NCBI RefSeq assembly: GCF_004366375.1
Contig: NZ_SOEF01000002.1
Location: 1 to 64,000 of the forward strand
Source of the DNA: Halanaerobium congolense
GTDB taxonomy: Bacteria; Bacillota; Halanaerobiia; Halanaerobiales; Halanaerobiaceae
Direction: 5' to 3'
DNA: 64,000 nucleotides
The notes under the pieces are model-generated. The model saw only the letters and a list, made by a program, of their open reading frames with translations, did no database searches and was not told where the DNA came from. Below are positions 8,791-16,926 of this stretch, piece by piece (the stretch's first letter is position 1; each line of letters opens with the position of its first letter). The translations under genes and the position numbers were made by a program.

Positions 8791-9567
8791 ATGGACTCTA
8801 AAAAACCAAATCAGCTAATTAAATCTTTAGATAGAGCTTTAAATATACTTGAAGTAATTGTTGAAAGTGAAAATGGAATGGGTGTTACAGAAATAAGCAG
8901 AGAATTAGATGTTCATAAAAGTACTGTTTATCGTCTGCTTGATACACTAAAATACCGGGGTTATTTGGAAAAAAACAAAGATAACCATAAATATCTTGCC
9001 GGAATAAAGTTATTCGAACTCAGTTCAAAAGTAATAAATGAGATTGACAGCAGAATGCGGGTTCGACCATATTTAGAGGAGTTAATGGAAAAAACAAAAG
9101 AAACAGTTCATTTAGGTATCTTAGATGACGGCGAAATAATTTATCTTGATAAAGTTGAAAGTACAGCCACTATCCGGATGTATTCTCAGGTTGGTAAACG
9201 TGCTCCTGTTCATTCTACCAGTCTTGGTAAAACAATTTTAGCTCAACTTTCAGAGTCTGAGGTTTGCAAAATATTAGAAGAAAAAGGAATGGTAGCTAAA
9301 ACCAAAAATACAATTACTGATGTTGATAAGTTTTTAGAACATTTAAAAGAGGTAAAAAAACAGGGTTATGCAGTCGATAATGAAGAACAGGAAAAAGATA
9401 TTCGCTGTATTGCGGGGCCAATTTTTAATCATCGAGGTGAAGTGGTTGCCGCTTTTAGTATTTCTGCTCCAATCAGCAGGATGAATCAAAAAAGAATGGG
9501 AAAATTAGCTGAGTTGGTAGTTCAATATTCTGAAAAAATGTCAAGGTCACTTGGCTACAGCGGCTAA
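8791..9567 (+). CDS. IclR-family transcriptional regulator
   Basis: A 258-residue DNA-binding regulator. The N-terminal winged helix-turn-helix (about residues 10-70) includes GVTEISRELDVHKSTVYRLL. The C-terminal effector-binding GAF-like domain has the familiar ESTATIRMYSQVGKRAPVHS and DNEEQEKDIRCIAGPI segments. The family responds to small carboxylates or aromatics. The three-gene activase operon starts 80 bases downstream behind its own promoter, and is a possible target by proximity only. GAGGTAGG precedes the start. Confidence 0.9.
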   Translation: MDSKKPNQLIKSLDRALNILEVIVESENGMGVTEISRELDVHKSTVYRLLDTLKYRGYLEKNKDNHKYLAGIKLFELSSKVINEIDSRMRVRPYLEELMEKTKETVHLGILDDGEIIYLDKVESTATIRMYSQVGKRAPVHSTSLGKTILAQLSESEVCKILEEKGMVAKTKNTITDVDKFLEHLKEVKKQGYAVDNEEQEKDIRCIAGPIFNHRGEVVAAFSISAPISRMNQKRMGKLAELVVQYSEKMSRSLGYSG

Positions 9568-9571
9568 TTTT

Positions 9572-9600
9572 TTGCAATTTTATTAATTATACTATAAAAT
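9572..9600 (+). promoter_or_regulatory. Sigma-A promoter of the activase operon
   Basis: TTGCAA (9572-9577), a 17-base spacer and TAAAAT (9595-9600). Transcription would start near 9607, about 40 bases before the first gene. Confidence 0.6.
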
Positions 9601-9646
9601 ATTTATAAATTAGTAATAAATATAAAAGTTGTGGAGGCACTGATAT

Positions 9647-10693
9647 ATGAGAAAAAAGAGTATAGGCATTCCAAGGGCCCTGCTGTATTATTATTATTTT
9701 CCTTTTTGGCTTAAACTTTTCTCAGAACTTAATTTGAAAACAGTAATTTCTGATAATACCTCCCGTGATCTGCTTGATCAGGGAGTTAAAAAATCATTAT
9801 CCGAGATTTGTGTACCAATTAAAGTTATAATTGGTCATATCTTAAATTTAGATCAAAAAGATGTTGATTATATTTTTCTTCCACGTTTTCGTTCGCTGAG
9901 AAAAAATGTTGTTTTATGTCCTAAATTTTTAGGACTGCCGGATATGGTCAGCCATTCTCTACCTTCACTTAAGGCAGAAATAATTGCTGATCAGATAGAT
10001 GCCAAAAGTGATGATATTGCTCAGTATTTTAATCATCAAAAATTAGCAAAAACATTTAATATTCCTAAAAGAGAAATGAAAAAGGCTTTAAATAAAGCAT
10101 CTTCTTTTTGGCAGCGATACCGCAATTTGCTTTTTGAGGGGTATTTAATTGATGATTTTTCTAATATAGAAGAAATTGAAATATTGGAAAAATTGATTTC
10201 TAAATTTGAAAACAGCTCAAAGCCGCCTTCCAGTAAAAAGGAAGAATTAAAAATTGCTGAAAAAGGAGAGGTTTTAGATATTGCTTTAATCGGTTATGTT
10301 TATAATGTCTTTGATCAATACATAAATATGGATATTATTAACAAACTCAAAGAAATGGGAGTTAGGGTTCATACATTTTCAATGGCAGCTGAAGAAATAG
10401 TAGAGAAAGAGCTGTCAAAGTTGAGAAAACCTATGTTTTGGGAGTTTACAAATAAACTATACGGAGCAGCTGAGCATTACTTAAAAAATGATAAAATTGA
10501 TGGTCTAATTCATCTGACTGCCTTTGGCTGTGGTCCTGATTCTATGCTGGGTCAAATTTTAGAAGTTGATGCCAAAGAATATGAAAAAACATTTATGACA
10601 TTAAGGATTGATGAACAAACAGGTGAAAGCCATATTATGACTAGAATTGAAGCCTTTATAGATTTGCTCAGATTAAAAAAGGAGAAAAAATAA
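9647..10693 (+). CDS. DUF2229-type protein, acyl-CoA dehydratase activase related (first of pair)
   Basis: A 348-residue protein that opens KSIGIPRALLYYYYFPFW, a start I associate with DUF2229 proteins, which are normally fused or adjacent to HgdC-type activases and are distantly related to 2-hydroxyglutaryl-CoA dehydratase subunits. Cysteines in EICVPIKV and VLCPKFLG and the later HLTAFGCGPDSM and RIDEQTGESHIMTRIEAF could ligate an iron-sulfur cluster. The next gene has the same C-terminal pattern, so the two are distant paralogues. It begins a three-gene operon with two-base and zero-base gaps. The reaction is unknown. Confidence 0.75.
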   Translation: MRKKSIGIPRALLYYYYFPFWLKLFSELNLKTVISDNTSRDLLDQGVKKSLSEICVPIKVIIGHILNLDQKDVDYIFLPRFRSLRKNVVLCPKFLGLPDMVSHSLPSLKAEIIADQIDAKSDDIAQYFNHQKLAKTFNIPKREMKKALNKASSFWQRYRNLLFEGYLIDDFSNIEEIEILEKLISKFENSSKPPSSKKEELKIAEKGEVLDIALIGYVYNVFDQYINMDIINKLKEMGVRVHTFSMAAEEIVEKELSKLRKPMFWEFTNKLYGAAEHYLKNDKIDGLIHLTAFGCGPDSMLGQILEVDAKEYEKTFMTLRIDEQTGESHIMTRIEAFIDLLRLKKEKK

Positions 10694-10695
10694 AA

Positions 10696-11778
10696 ATGAG
10701 ACTATCCTTTCCTTATATGGGACCAACAATAGTATATAAAAAACTTTTTGAATTATTAGGTCATGATGTTGTTATGCCGCCAAGGCCCAACAAAGAAATT
10801 ATTGATTTAGGAGTTAAATATAGCCCAGAATTTGCCTGTTTTCCGTTTAAAGTGATAACAGGTATTTATTTAAAATTGATGGAAGAAAATGTTGAGACTC
10901 TAGTAACTAGTGGTGGTCACGGCCCCTGTCGAGCTGGCTATTATGGTGAAGTACATAAAAAAATACTGAAAGATTTAGGTTATGAGGTAGAGATAATAGT
11001 TATTGATTCACCTCATGATGATTATAAATATTTTTATGATGTTATAAAAAAACTAAAGGGTGATAGTTCCTGGCTTAAAGTGGCCCAGGTTATTAAGACT
11101 ATCTATGAAATGACAAAGGCTATGGATGAAATTGAAAAAAAGGTTGAAACTCTAAGAGCCTATAATGACAATGGGATTATTAATCAAATTTGGATGGAAG
11201 CTCAAACAGATTTTTATCAAATCAAGTCTATCAACGAAATAAAAAGAATTAAGAATAAATACTTAAATAAACTGCTTCAGTATAAGGAGTCAATACCTGA
11301 GGTAGACCAGCGGTATAAAATTGGAATCATTGGCGAGATTTATGTTGTTTTAGAGCAGTCGATAAATAATCAAATTGAAGAAAAAGTTAATTATTTTGGT
11401 TTTGAAGTTGAGCGCTCACAATATTTAGCAGATTGGATTAGAGAAAATGCTTTTCCCTTTATAGGCAGAGATTTAGAAGAAATTAAAGTTAAGGGAGAAG
11501 AATTTATAGAAATTGAAATAGGTGGTCATGCTCAAGCTAATATTGGACATGCGATAGATTTTAAAGAAAAAGGTTTTGATGGGATTATTCATCTTAAACC
11601 ATTTGGCTGTTTACCAGAATTGGTATCCCAGAGTGTTATGGATGATTTATCCGAAAAATATGAAATTCCTGTTTTAACTATTTCTATAGATGAGCAGACA
11701 GCTGACGCGAATGTCTTAACCAGAGTTGAAGCATTTTTGGATATGATCAAAGAGAAAGATTTAAGGGAGGTTATGTAG
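10696..11778 (+). CDS. DUF2229-type protein, acyl-CoA dehydratase activase related (second of pair)
   Basis: A 360-residue protein starting MRLSFPYMGPTIVYKKLFE. It has cysteines in EFACFPFKV and GGHGPCRAGYYG, and ends with HLKPFGCLPE and SIDEQTADANVLTRVEAFLDM. This matches the C-terminal pattern of its upstream neighbour and of HgdB-like proteins. The cysteine set suggests a [4Fe-4S] cluster, as in archerase-type dehydratase systems. It starts two bases after the previous gene and its TAG abuts the ATG of the activase at 11779, so the three are surely cotranscribed and probably form one complex. The substrate is unknown. Confidence 0.75.
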   Translation: MRLSFPYMGPTIVYKKLFELLGHDVVMPPRPNKEIIDLGVKYSPEFACFPFKVITGIYLKLMEENVETLVTSGGHGPCRAGYYGEVHKKILKDLGYEVEIIVIDSPHDDYKYFYDVIKKLKGDSSWLKVAQVIKTIYEMTKAMDEIEKKVETLRAYNDNGIINQIWMEAQTDFYQIKSINEIKRIKNKYLNKLLQYKESIPEVDQRYKIGIIGEIYVVLEQSINNQIEEKVNYFGFEVERSQYLADWIRENAFPFIGRDLEEIKVKGEEFIEIEIGGHAQANIGHAIDFKEKGFDGIIHLKPFGCLPELVSQSVMDDLSEKYEIPVLTISIDEQTADANVLTRVEAFLDMIKEKDLREVM

Positions 11779-12975
11779 ATGAAAAATCTATATTTGGGTG
11801 TAGATATTGGCTCAGTCAGTATCAATATTATTGCAATTGATGAAGAAAATAAACTGCAGTTTAAACTCTATACCCGTAACTCAGGTAATCCTATTGAACT
11901 AGTTAAAAAAGGATTGGTCAAATTTAAAAATGAGATGAATCCAAAAGATTATAAAATTAAAGGGGTTGGGGTGACCGGTAGTGGTAGACAGCTGATTGGC
12001 TATGTTTTGGGTGCAGATACTGTTAAGAACGAAATTACGGCTCACGCTAGAGCTTCTACTTACTATCATCCTGAAGCAGGCACTATTTTTGAAATTGGCG
12101 GCCAGGACTCTAAATTAATTATAGTAGAAGATGGGATTGCAGTTGATTTCGCAATGAATACTGTTTGTGCAGCCGGAACAGGCTCTTTTCTTGATCATCA
12201 GGCAGAAAGATTGGGAATTCCAATTGAAGATTTTGGTGGATTAGCTTTAGAAGCCGAAAGAGATGTCCGGATTGCCGGACGCTGTACTGTTTTTGCTGAA
12301 TCTGATATGATTTCTAAACAGCAGTATGGATTTACTAAAGCCGAGATTATTAAAGGTTTATCAGAGGCCCTGGTTAGAAATTATATGAACAACCTGGTCC
12401 GGAATCGTGTTTTAGAGGGTGAATACATTTTTCAGGGTGGTGTAGCTGCAAATATCGGCATTAAGGCTGCTTTTGAGGAAGAGATTGATTCTGAAGTTAT
12501 TGTGCCCAAACATCACGAGGTGATGGGAGCAATAGGAATTGCGATGCTGGCTAAGCGGGATATAAAAAGGAATAATCAGGAAAGTAGTTTTAGAGGTTTT
12601 GATCTGACAGAAGAAGAGTTTGAGACTAACAGCTTTGAATGCGGAGACTGTGCAAATAACTGTGAGGTTATTAAAGTAGTTGCAGATGGAAGAGTAATTG
12701 CAGTTACCGGGGACCGCTGTGGTAAATGGGCGGCTTCGTTGATTACTGACAGTTCGACAGCTGCAGCGCTAAGCTTTAATAAAAAAGCTGATCAAAAACC
12801 AGAATTAGCTGAGAGTGATATTAATAAGTCTGAAGATATAGAAGTTGAACTTTATAAGGTTGACCTTGAAAAAGAAAAAAAGGTAATGCAAGAATTAAAA
12901 GAATTAGAAGAACTTGAGGAAGAAAAGCTGGATGAATCAGATAAAGATGAAAAAGAAGATAATGTTTATGTTTAA
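11779..12975 (+). CDS. Acyl-CoA dehydratase activase (HgdC/BadF/BcrA ATPase family)
   Basis: An ASKHA-fold ATPase that, in its family, injects one electron at low potential into a partner enzyme at the cost of ATP. The phosphate-binding start LGVDIGSVSINI (about residues 4-15), VTGSGRQ, EIGGQDSKL and QGGVAANIG are present. Cys130 (NTVCAAGTGSF) and Cys169 (GRCTVF) have the 39-residue spacing of the two cysteines that hold the bridging [4Fe-4S] cluster of HgdC. An extra C-terminal region (about 280-398) carries four cysteines (ECGDCANNCEV..DRCGKWA) and a charged tail. The family member here is longer than the 260-residue HgdC. No dehydratase is adjacent, so the partners are probably the two preceding genes. 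Confidence 0.85.
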   Translation: MKNLYLGVDIGSVSINIIAIDEENKLQFKLYTRNSGNPIELVKKGLVKFKNEMNPKDYKIKGVGVTGSGRQLIGYVLGADTVKNEITAHARASTYYHPEAGTIFEIGGQDSKLIIVEDGIAVDFAMNTVCAAGTGSFLDHQAERLGIPIEDFGGLALEAERDVRIAGRCTVFAESDMISKQQYGFTKAEIIKGLSEALVRNYMNNLVRNRVLEGEYIFQGGVAANIGIKAAFEEEIDSEVIVPKHHEVMGAIGIAMLAKRDIKRNNQESSFRGFDLTEEEFETNSFECGDCANNCEVIKVVADGRVIAVTGDRCGKWAASLITDSSTAAALSFNKKADQKPELAESDINKSEDIEVELYKVDLEKEKKVMQELKELEELEEEKLDESDKDEKEDNVYV

Positions 12976-13030
12976 TAATATGATTAGATTAGATGATTTA
13001 AATAAATCAACTGCAGAAAAGAGGTTTTAG

Positions 13031-14425
13031 ATGAACTATCGTATTGAAAAAGATAGCTTAGGTGAGGTCAAGGTTCCGGCAGATATGTTGTATGGAGCTC
13101 AGACAGCTAGAGCAGTTGAAAATTTTCCTATTGGAGCAGAAAAAATGCCTTTAGAAATAATTAGGGCCTATGGTATTGTTAAAAAAGCAGCTGTACTGGC
13201 CAACTATGAGCAGGGCTTAATAAGTATTGAAAAAAAGGATTATATTTCTAAAGCTGCTGGAGAATTAATTTCAGGTGAACTTGACGAGCATTTTCCTATT
13301 TCTCTCTGGCAGACAGGTTCTGGAACTCAAACAAATATGAATGTTAATGAAGTTTTGGCTAATAGAATTTCCCAGTTAGCTGGTGTGGAGATGGGGAGTA
13401 AAAAACCAGTACATCCTAATGATGATGTTAATATGTCTCAGTCTTCTAATGACACTTTTCCAACGGTGATGGCCCTGGCAGCTGTAATTGAAGTTGAAGA
13501 CTTTTTGCTGCCGGTATTTGATGATTTAAAAAAAGAATTGGCTAAAAAAGCAGAAAAATATCAGGACCTCGTTAAAGTAGGAAGAACCCATTTAATGGAT
13601 GCTACACCAATTACTTTGGGCCAGGAATTTTCAGCTTTTAGAGCTCAAATAACTGATATTATTGAAATGCTAAAAGACAGCCTAAAGTATTTAAAAAAAT
13701 TACCCCTGGGAGGAACAGCTGTTGGCACCGGTTTAAATACAAAAGCGGGCTTTGCAGAAAAAGCGGTTAAATTTATAAATTTAGAAACAAACAGAGGATT
13801 TAAAGCAGCTAAAAATAAGTCTGCTGGTATAGCAGCACATGATAGTTTTGTCAACCTGAGTGGAGTCTTAAAAACAGCAGCTTCTTTTTTAATGAAACTG
13901 GCAAATGATACCAGATGGCTTGCCTCTGGACCAAGATGTGGAATTGGAGAAATTAGAATTCCTAAAAATGAGCCAGGCAGTTCAATTATGCCGGGCAAAG
14001 TTAATCCAACTCAAGCAGAGGCATTGTTCCAGGCGGCAGCACAGGTGATGGCCAATGATACAGCAGTTAACATTGGTGGTGGCAGTGGTAATTTTCAATT
14101 GAATGTTGCTAAACCGCTAATTATCTATAATATTCTGCAGTCAATCAGACTTCTTGGTGATTCTACAGCTTCTTATAATAAAAGATGTTTAAGCGGTATT
14201 GAGGCCGATCAGCAGCAGATAGCTAAGTATCTAGAAAACTCATTAATGCTGGTTACAGCGTTAAATCCTGTTATTGGTTATGATAAATCAGCTGAAATTG
14301 CTCAAAAAGCTTTTAAAGGAAAAATAAGTTTAAAAGAAGCAGCACTTGAACTTGGTTATTTAACTGAAGCAGAATTTGAAAAATATGTTGACCCTAAAAA
14401 AATGACTCAAGCAAATATTGATTAA
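13031..14425 (+). CDS. fumC: Fumarate hydratase, class II
   Basis: Interconverts fumarate and malate without an iron-sulfur cluster. The 464-residue length is standard. SGTQTNMNVNEVLANR, HPNDDVNMSQSSNDTFPT, GRTHLMDATPITLGQE and GSSIMPGKVNPTQ (near residue 316) are the FumC hallmarks, and they favour fumarase over aspartase. It may recycle the fumarate released by ArgH and other lyases. It starts 55 bases after the activase and has GAGG-type signal GAAAAGAGG just upstream. The following gene begins 31 bases after the stop with no terminator between. Confidence 0.95.
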   Translation: MNYRIEKDSLGEVKVPADMLYGAQTARAVENFPIGAEKMPLEIIRAYGIVKKAAVLANYEQGLISIEKKDYISKAAGELISGELDEHFPISLWQTGSGTQTNMNVNEVLANRISQLAGVEMGSKKPVHPNDDVNMSQSSNDTFPTVMALAAVIEVEDFLLPVFDDLKKELAKKAEKYQDLVKVGRTHLMDATPITLGQEFSAFRAQITDIIEMLKDSLKYLKKLPLGGTAVGTGLNTKAGFAEKAVKFINLETNRGFKAAKNKSAGIAAHDSFVNLSGVLKTAASFLMKLANDTRWLASGPRCGIGEIRIPKNEPGSSIMPGKVNPTQAEALFQAAAQVMANDTAVNIGGGSGNFQLNVAKPLIIYNILQSIRLLGDSTASYNKRCLSGIEADQQQIAKYLENSLMLVTALNPVIGYDKSAEIAQKAFKGKISLKEAALELGYLTEAEFEKYVDPKKMTQANID

Positions 14426-14456
14426 ATTTTATAAATTCCCCAAGGAGGAGTTTTAA

Positions 14457-15257
14457 ATGTTTAGAAAGATTAAAGATGATATCTATAGTGTTGGGGTTAT
14501 TGATTGGCACCGCAAATTATTTGATGAGCTAATTCCTCTACCTGATGGTACAAGTTATAACTCTTATTTTATTCAAGGTCAGGAAAAAAATGCGATAATT
14601 GATACTGTTGAGCCCGACTTTGACCAGGACTTTTTAGATAATTTAGAGCAGGCCGGGGTAGAAAAAGTGGATTATATTATCTCTAACCATGCAGAACAGG
14701 ATCATTCCGGAACAATTCCTGTTTTATTAGAGAAATATCCAGAGGCTGAAGTTTTATGTTCTGCTAAAGCAAAATCAATGCTTTTAGACTTATTAGAGCT
14801 TAAAGAAGAACAAATTAGAGTAGTCGAAGATGGTGAGACATTAGAGTTAGGTGGCAAAACCCTTGAATTTATAGATACACCTTGGGTCCACTGGCCGGAA
14901 ACCATGTCTACTTATCTGCAGGAAGAAAATATTTTATTTCCCTGTGATTTAGCAATTTCACTGGTTGATGCTTCCACTGTAGTCTTTGGTTCGCCAACCG
15001 TTTTAACAGGTCCACATCCAGCAGCAGTATATGCAGCCTATGTAGCAAATATCTTAAAACCTAAAACAAGATATGCTTCAATTATTGGTTCATATGGTTG
15101 GGCAGGTCGAATGACTGACAAACTGCTTGATTTGATGCCAAATCTTAAAGTAGAGCTTTATGATCCAGTTGTTGCTAAAGGTCATGGTTCTGATGAAGAT
15201 TATCAAGAAATTGATAGACTTGTAGATGAAATTAAAATAGATTTAGAAAATCTCTAA
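14457..15257 (+). CDS. Flavodiiron-like MBL protein with an internal deletion
   Basis: A 266-residue protein. Residues 1-164 match the N-terminal beta-lactamase-fold part of flavodiiron proteins (FprA), with diiron ligands His78, Glu80, Asp82 and His83 (HAEQDHSG), His145 (WVHWPE) and Asp164 (FPCD). From about residue 165 the sequence jumps to what is normally the end of the flavodoxin domain: VVFGSPTVLTGPHPAA, then SIIGSYGWAG. The stretch carrying the last iron ligand (an HGP-type histidine) and the FMN phosphate loop is absent, about 130-160 residues, yet the frame is open and AAGGAGG is perfect. Full FDPs reduce oxygen or NO; this one probably cannot bind FMN normally. It could be an oxygen sensor, a decayed gene, or an assembly deletion. 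Confidence 0.7.
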   Translation: MFRKIKDDIYSVGVIDWHRKLFDELIPLPDGTSYNSYFIQGQEKNAIIDTVEPDFDQDFLDNLEQAGVEKVDYIISNHAEQDHSGTIPVLLEKYPEAEVLCSAKAKSMLLDLLELKEEQIRVVEDGETLELGGKTLEFIDTPWVHWPETMSTYLQEENILFPCDLAISLVDASTVVFGSPTVLTGPHPAAVYAAYVANILKPKTRYASIIGSYGWAGRMTDKLLDLMPNLKVELYDPVVAKGHGSDEDYQEIDRLVDEIKIDLENL

Positions 15258-15288
15258 AGATAAAATATAATAAAATGATCTCCTTTAT

Positions 15289-15315
15289 GACTCCTGTTTA
15301 AAAGCAGGAGTTTTT
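15289..15315 (+). terminator. Rho-independent terminator
   Basis: ACTCCTG pairs with CAGGAGT around a TTTAAAAG loop, followed by TTTTT. It ends the fumC/flavodiiron-like unit. Confidence 0.85.
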
Positions 15316-15352
15316 CATTTATGTTCACCTACCGGGTAGGTAAACATAAATG
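15316..15352. repeat. Near-perfect 37-base palindrome (18-base arms)
   Basis: Arms 15316-15333 and 15335-15352 are reverse complements except at one position, around a single central G. The core is ACCTACC-G-GGTAGGT. It directly abuts the terminator tail and lies about 90 bases upstream of the cysteine desulfurase start. No T run follows, so a regulatory operator or an RNA hairpin at the 5' end of the next transcript is more likely than a terminator. Confidence 0.6.
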
Positions 15353-15440
15353 AACATTTTCCTTAAAAAAATAAAGGTTTTTAGTTTTCTAAAAAGAATT
15401 AATTATATAAGAAGAAATTTATTAGATGGGGGTTTAATTA

Positions 15441-16580
15441 ATGATATATTTTAATAATGCTGCTACCAGCTGGCCCAAACCAGATATAGTTTATCAGGCA
15501 GCCGATGAGTTTTTTCGAAGCTCTGGGATTAATCCTGGACGAAGTGGTACTAGTGGAGAACAAGATGCTGCCCAGATAATTTTTGAAACTAGAGAAAAGA
15601 TTGCTGATTTTTTTTCTATCAGTAATTCTGCTCAATTGGTATTTAATTCAGGTTCTACAGAATCTTTAAATACGGTCATCAAAGGCGTTTTAGAAAAGGG
15701 AGATCATGTAATAACTTCTAAACTGGAACATAATTCTGTGCTTAGACCGCTTGAGCGCTTAAAAACTGAGAAAGAGATAACAGTTGATTATATTGAATTT
15801 AATCCTAAAACAGCAGAAATCGAATATCAGAGTTTAAAGAATGCTGTTAAAAATAATACAAAATTAATTATTATTTCTCATGCTTCAAATGTTTTAGGAA
15901 CAGTCAATAATCTGCAGCGGATTGGAGAAATTGCGGCAGCAGAAGATATATTATTTTTGGTTGATGCAGCTCAAACAGCCGGCGTTATTCCAATAGATGT
16001 AGATAAAATGAAAATAGATTTTTTGGCAGTTCCTGGGCATAAATCTCTCTTTGGACCACCAGGTATTGGTGCTCTGTATGTCAGAGATCATGAGCTGATC
16101 AGACCTCTAAAAGAAGGGGGAACCGGCACAAATTCTTTAAGTGTTCAGCAGCCAAAAATAATGCCTGATTATCTAGAAGCCGGTACACTTAATACTCCGG
16201 GAATTATTGGGCTGGGAGCAGGGATAGAGTTTATTCAAACTGAGGGCTTAAAATTAATTCACCAGCAAGAAATGAGATTACTAAAAAAGTTAATCAATGG
16301 TTTGAAAATACTGCCTGAGATAAAGATTTACGGAAAAAAAGATATTGATAATAGAACTGCTGTAACAGCTTTTAATCTGGCAGCTTTAAGTTCTAATCAG
16401 CTTGCTTTTAAATTACAGCATGAGTATAATATTCAGCTTCGGGGTGGACTGCACTGTGCACCATTATTACATAAATTTTTAGGGACAGATAATCAGGGAA
16501 TGCTGCGCCTCAGCCCCGGTTATTTTAACACTGAAGCTGAAGTAGACGAATTTTTAAATATATTAGAGACAATTATTTGA
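15441..16580 (+). CDS. Cysteine desulfurase family protein (class V aminotransferase)
   Basis: A PLP enzyme of 379 residues resembling the TIGR01977-type NifS/CsdB group, which releases sulfur (or selenium) from cysteine (or selenocysteine). The PLP lysine is Lys201 in GHKSLFGPPG. The substrate-histidine loop appears as SHASNVLGT, and the catalytic cysteine is probably Cys339 in RGGLHCAPLLHK. It is followed by DUF3343, a proposed sulfur/selenium carrier, which suggests sulfur or selenium handling rather than general cluster assembly. No IscU or SufU scaffold is adjacent. The ribosome binding site (GATGGGGG) is fair. Confidence 0.85.
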   Translation: MIYFNNAATSWPKPDIVYQAADEFFRSSGINPGRSGTSGEQDAAQIIFETREKIADFFSISNSAQLVFNSGSTESLNTVIKGVLEKGDHVITSKLEHNSVLRPLERLKTEKEITVDYIEFNPKTAEIEYQSLKNAVKNNTKLIIISHASNVLGTVNNLQRIGEIAAAEDILFLVDAAQTAGVIPIDVDKMKIDFLAVPGHKSLFGPPGIGALYVRDHELIRPLKEGGTGTNSLSVQQPKIMPDYLEAGTLNTPGIIGLGAGIEFIQTEGLKLIHQQEMRLLKKLINGLKILPEIKIYGKKDIDNRTAVTAFNLAALSSNQLAFKLQHEYNIQLRGGLHCAPLLHKFLGTDNQGMLRLSPGYFNTEAEVDEFLNILETII

Positions 16581-16632
16581 TTGGCCATTTGCTCGATAAG
16601 GCAGTTAAAGGTGAAAAAGGAGTTAAAATAGA

Positions 16633-16926
16633 ATGGAAATAAACAATGAAGAAAAAGAAAAATTAATTTTGTTTCAGTCAACTCATCATTCAATTAAAGC
16701 AAAAAATATATTTTCCAAGCACAAAATTGAATTCAGAATGCAGGCTGTTCCTCCAGTGATTTCAAGTGATTGTGGCTCAGCAATTATGACTAAAATGGAG
16801 CTTGATGCTTTAAAAGCATTATTTGATAAAAACAATATTTTGGTTGAAGCTATCTATAGTTTGAGCAGCCAAAGTGAAAAAAAAGAATATAAAAAAATTT
16901 ATAGTTCAGATTGGGAGGTAGAATAA
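16633..16926 (+). CDS. DUF3343 domain protein, putative Se/S carrier
   Basis: A 97-residue protein with the DUF3343 layout: an N-terminal beta-alpha start (LILFQSTHHSIKAKNIF), then PPVISSDCGSAIMT containing the conserved cysteine (about residue 56). The family is annotated as a possible selenium or sulfur carrier and often lies beside NifS-like desulfurases, as here. AAGGAG at 16617-16622 sets the start. Its TAA is immediately followed by the ATG of the next gene, indicating an operon of desulfurase, carrier and FAD enzyme. Function in this organism is unproven. Confidence 0.8.
   Translation: MEINNEEKEKLILFQSTHHSIKAKNIFSKHKIEFRMQAVPPVISSDCGSAIMTKMELDALKALFDKNNILVEAIYSLSSQSEKKEYKKIYSSDWEVE

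Noticed and set aside
13645-13998. 117-codon open frame on the minus strand
   Set aside because: It lies entirely within fumC, has no ribosome binding site or family resemblance, and is a shadow of the coding strand.
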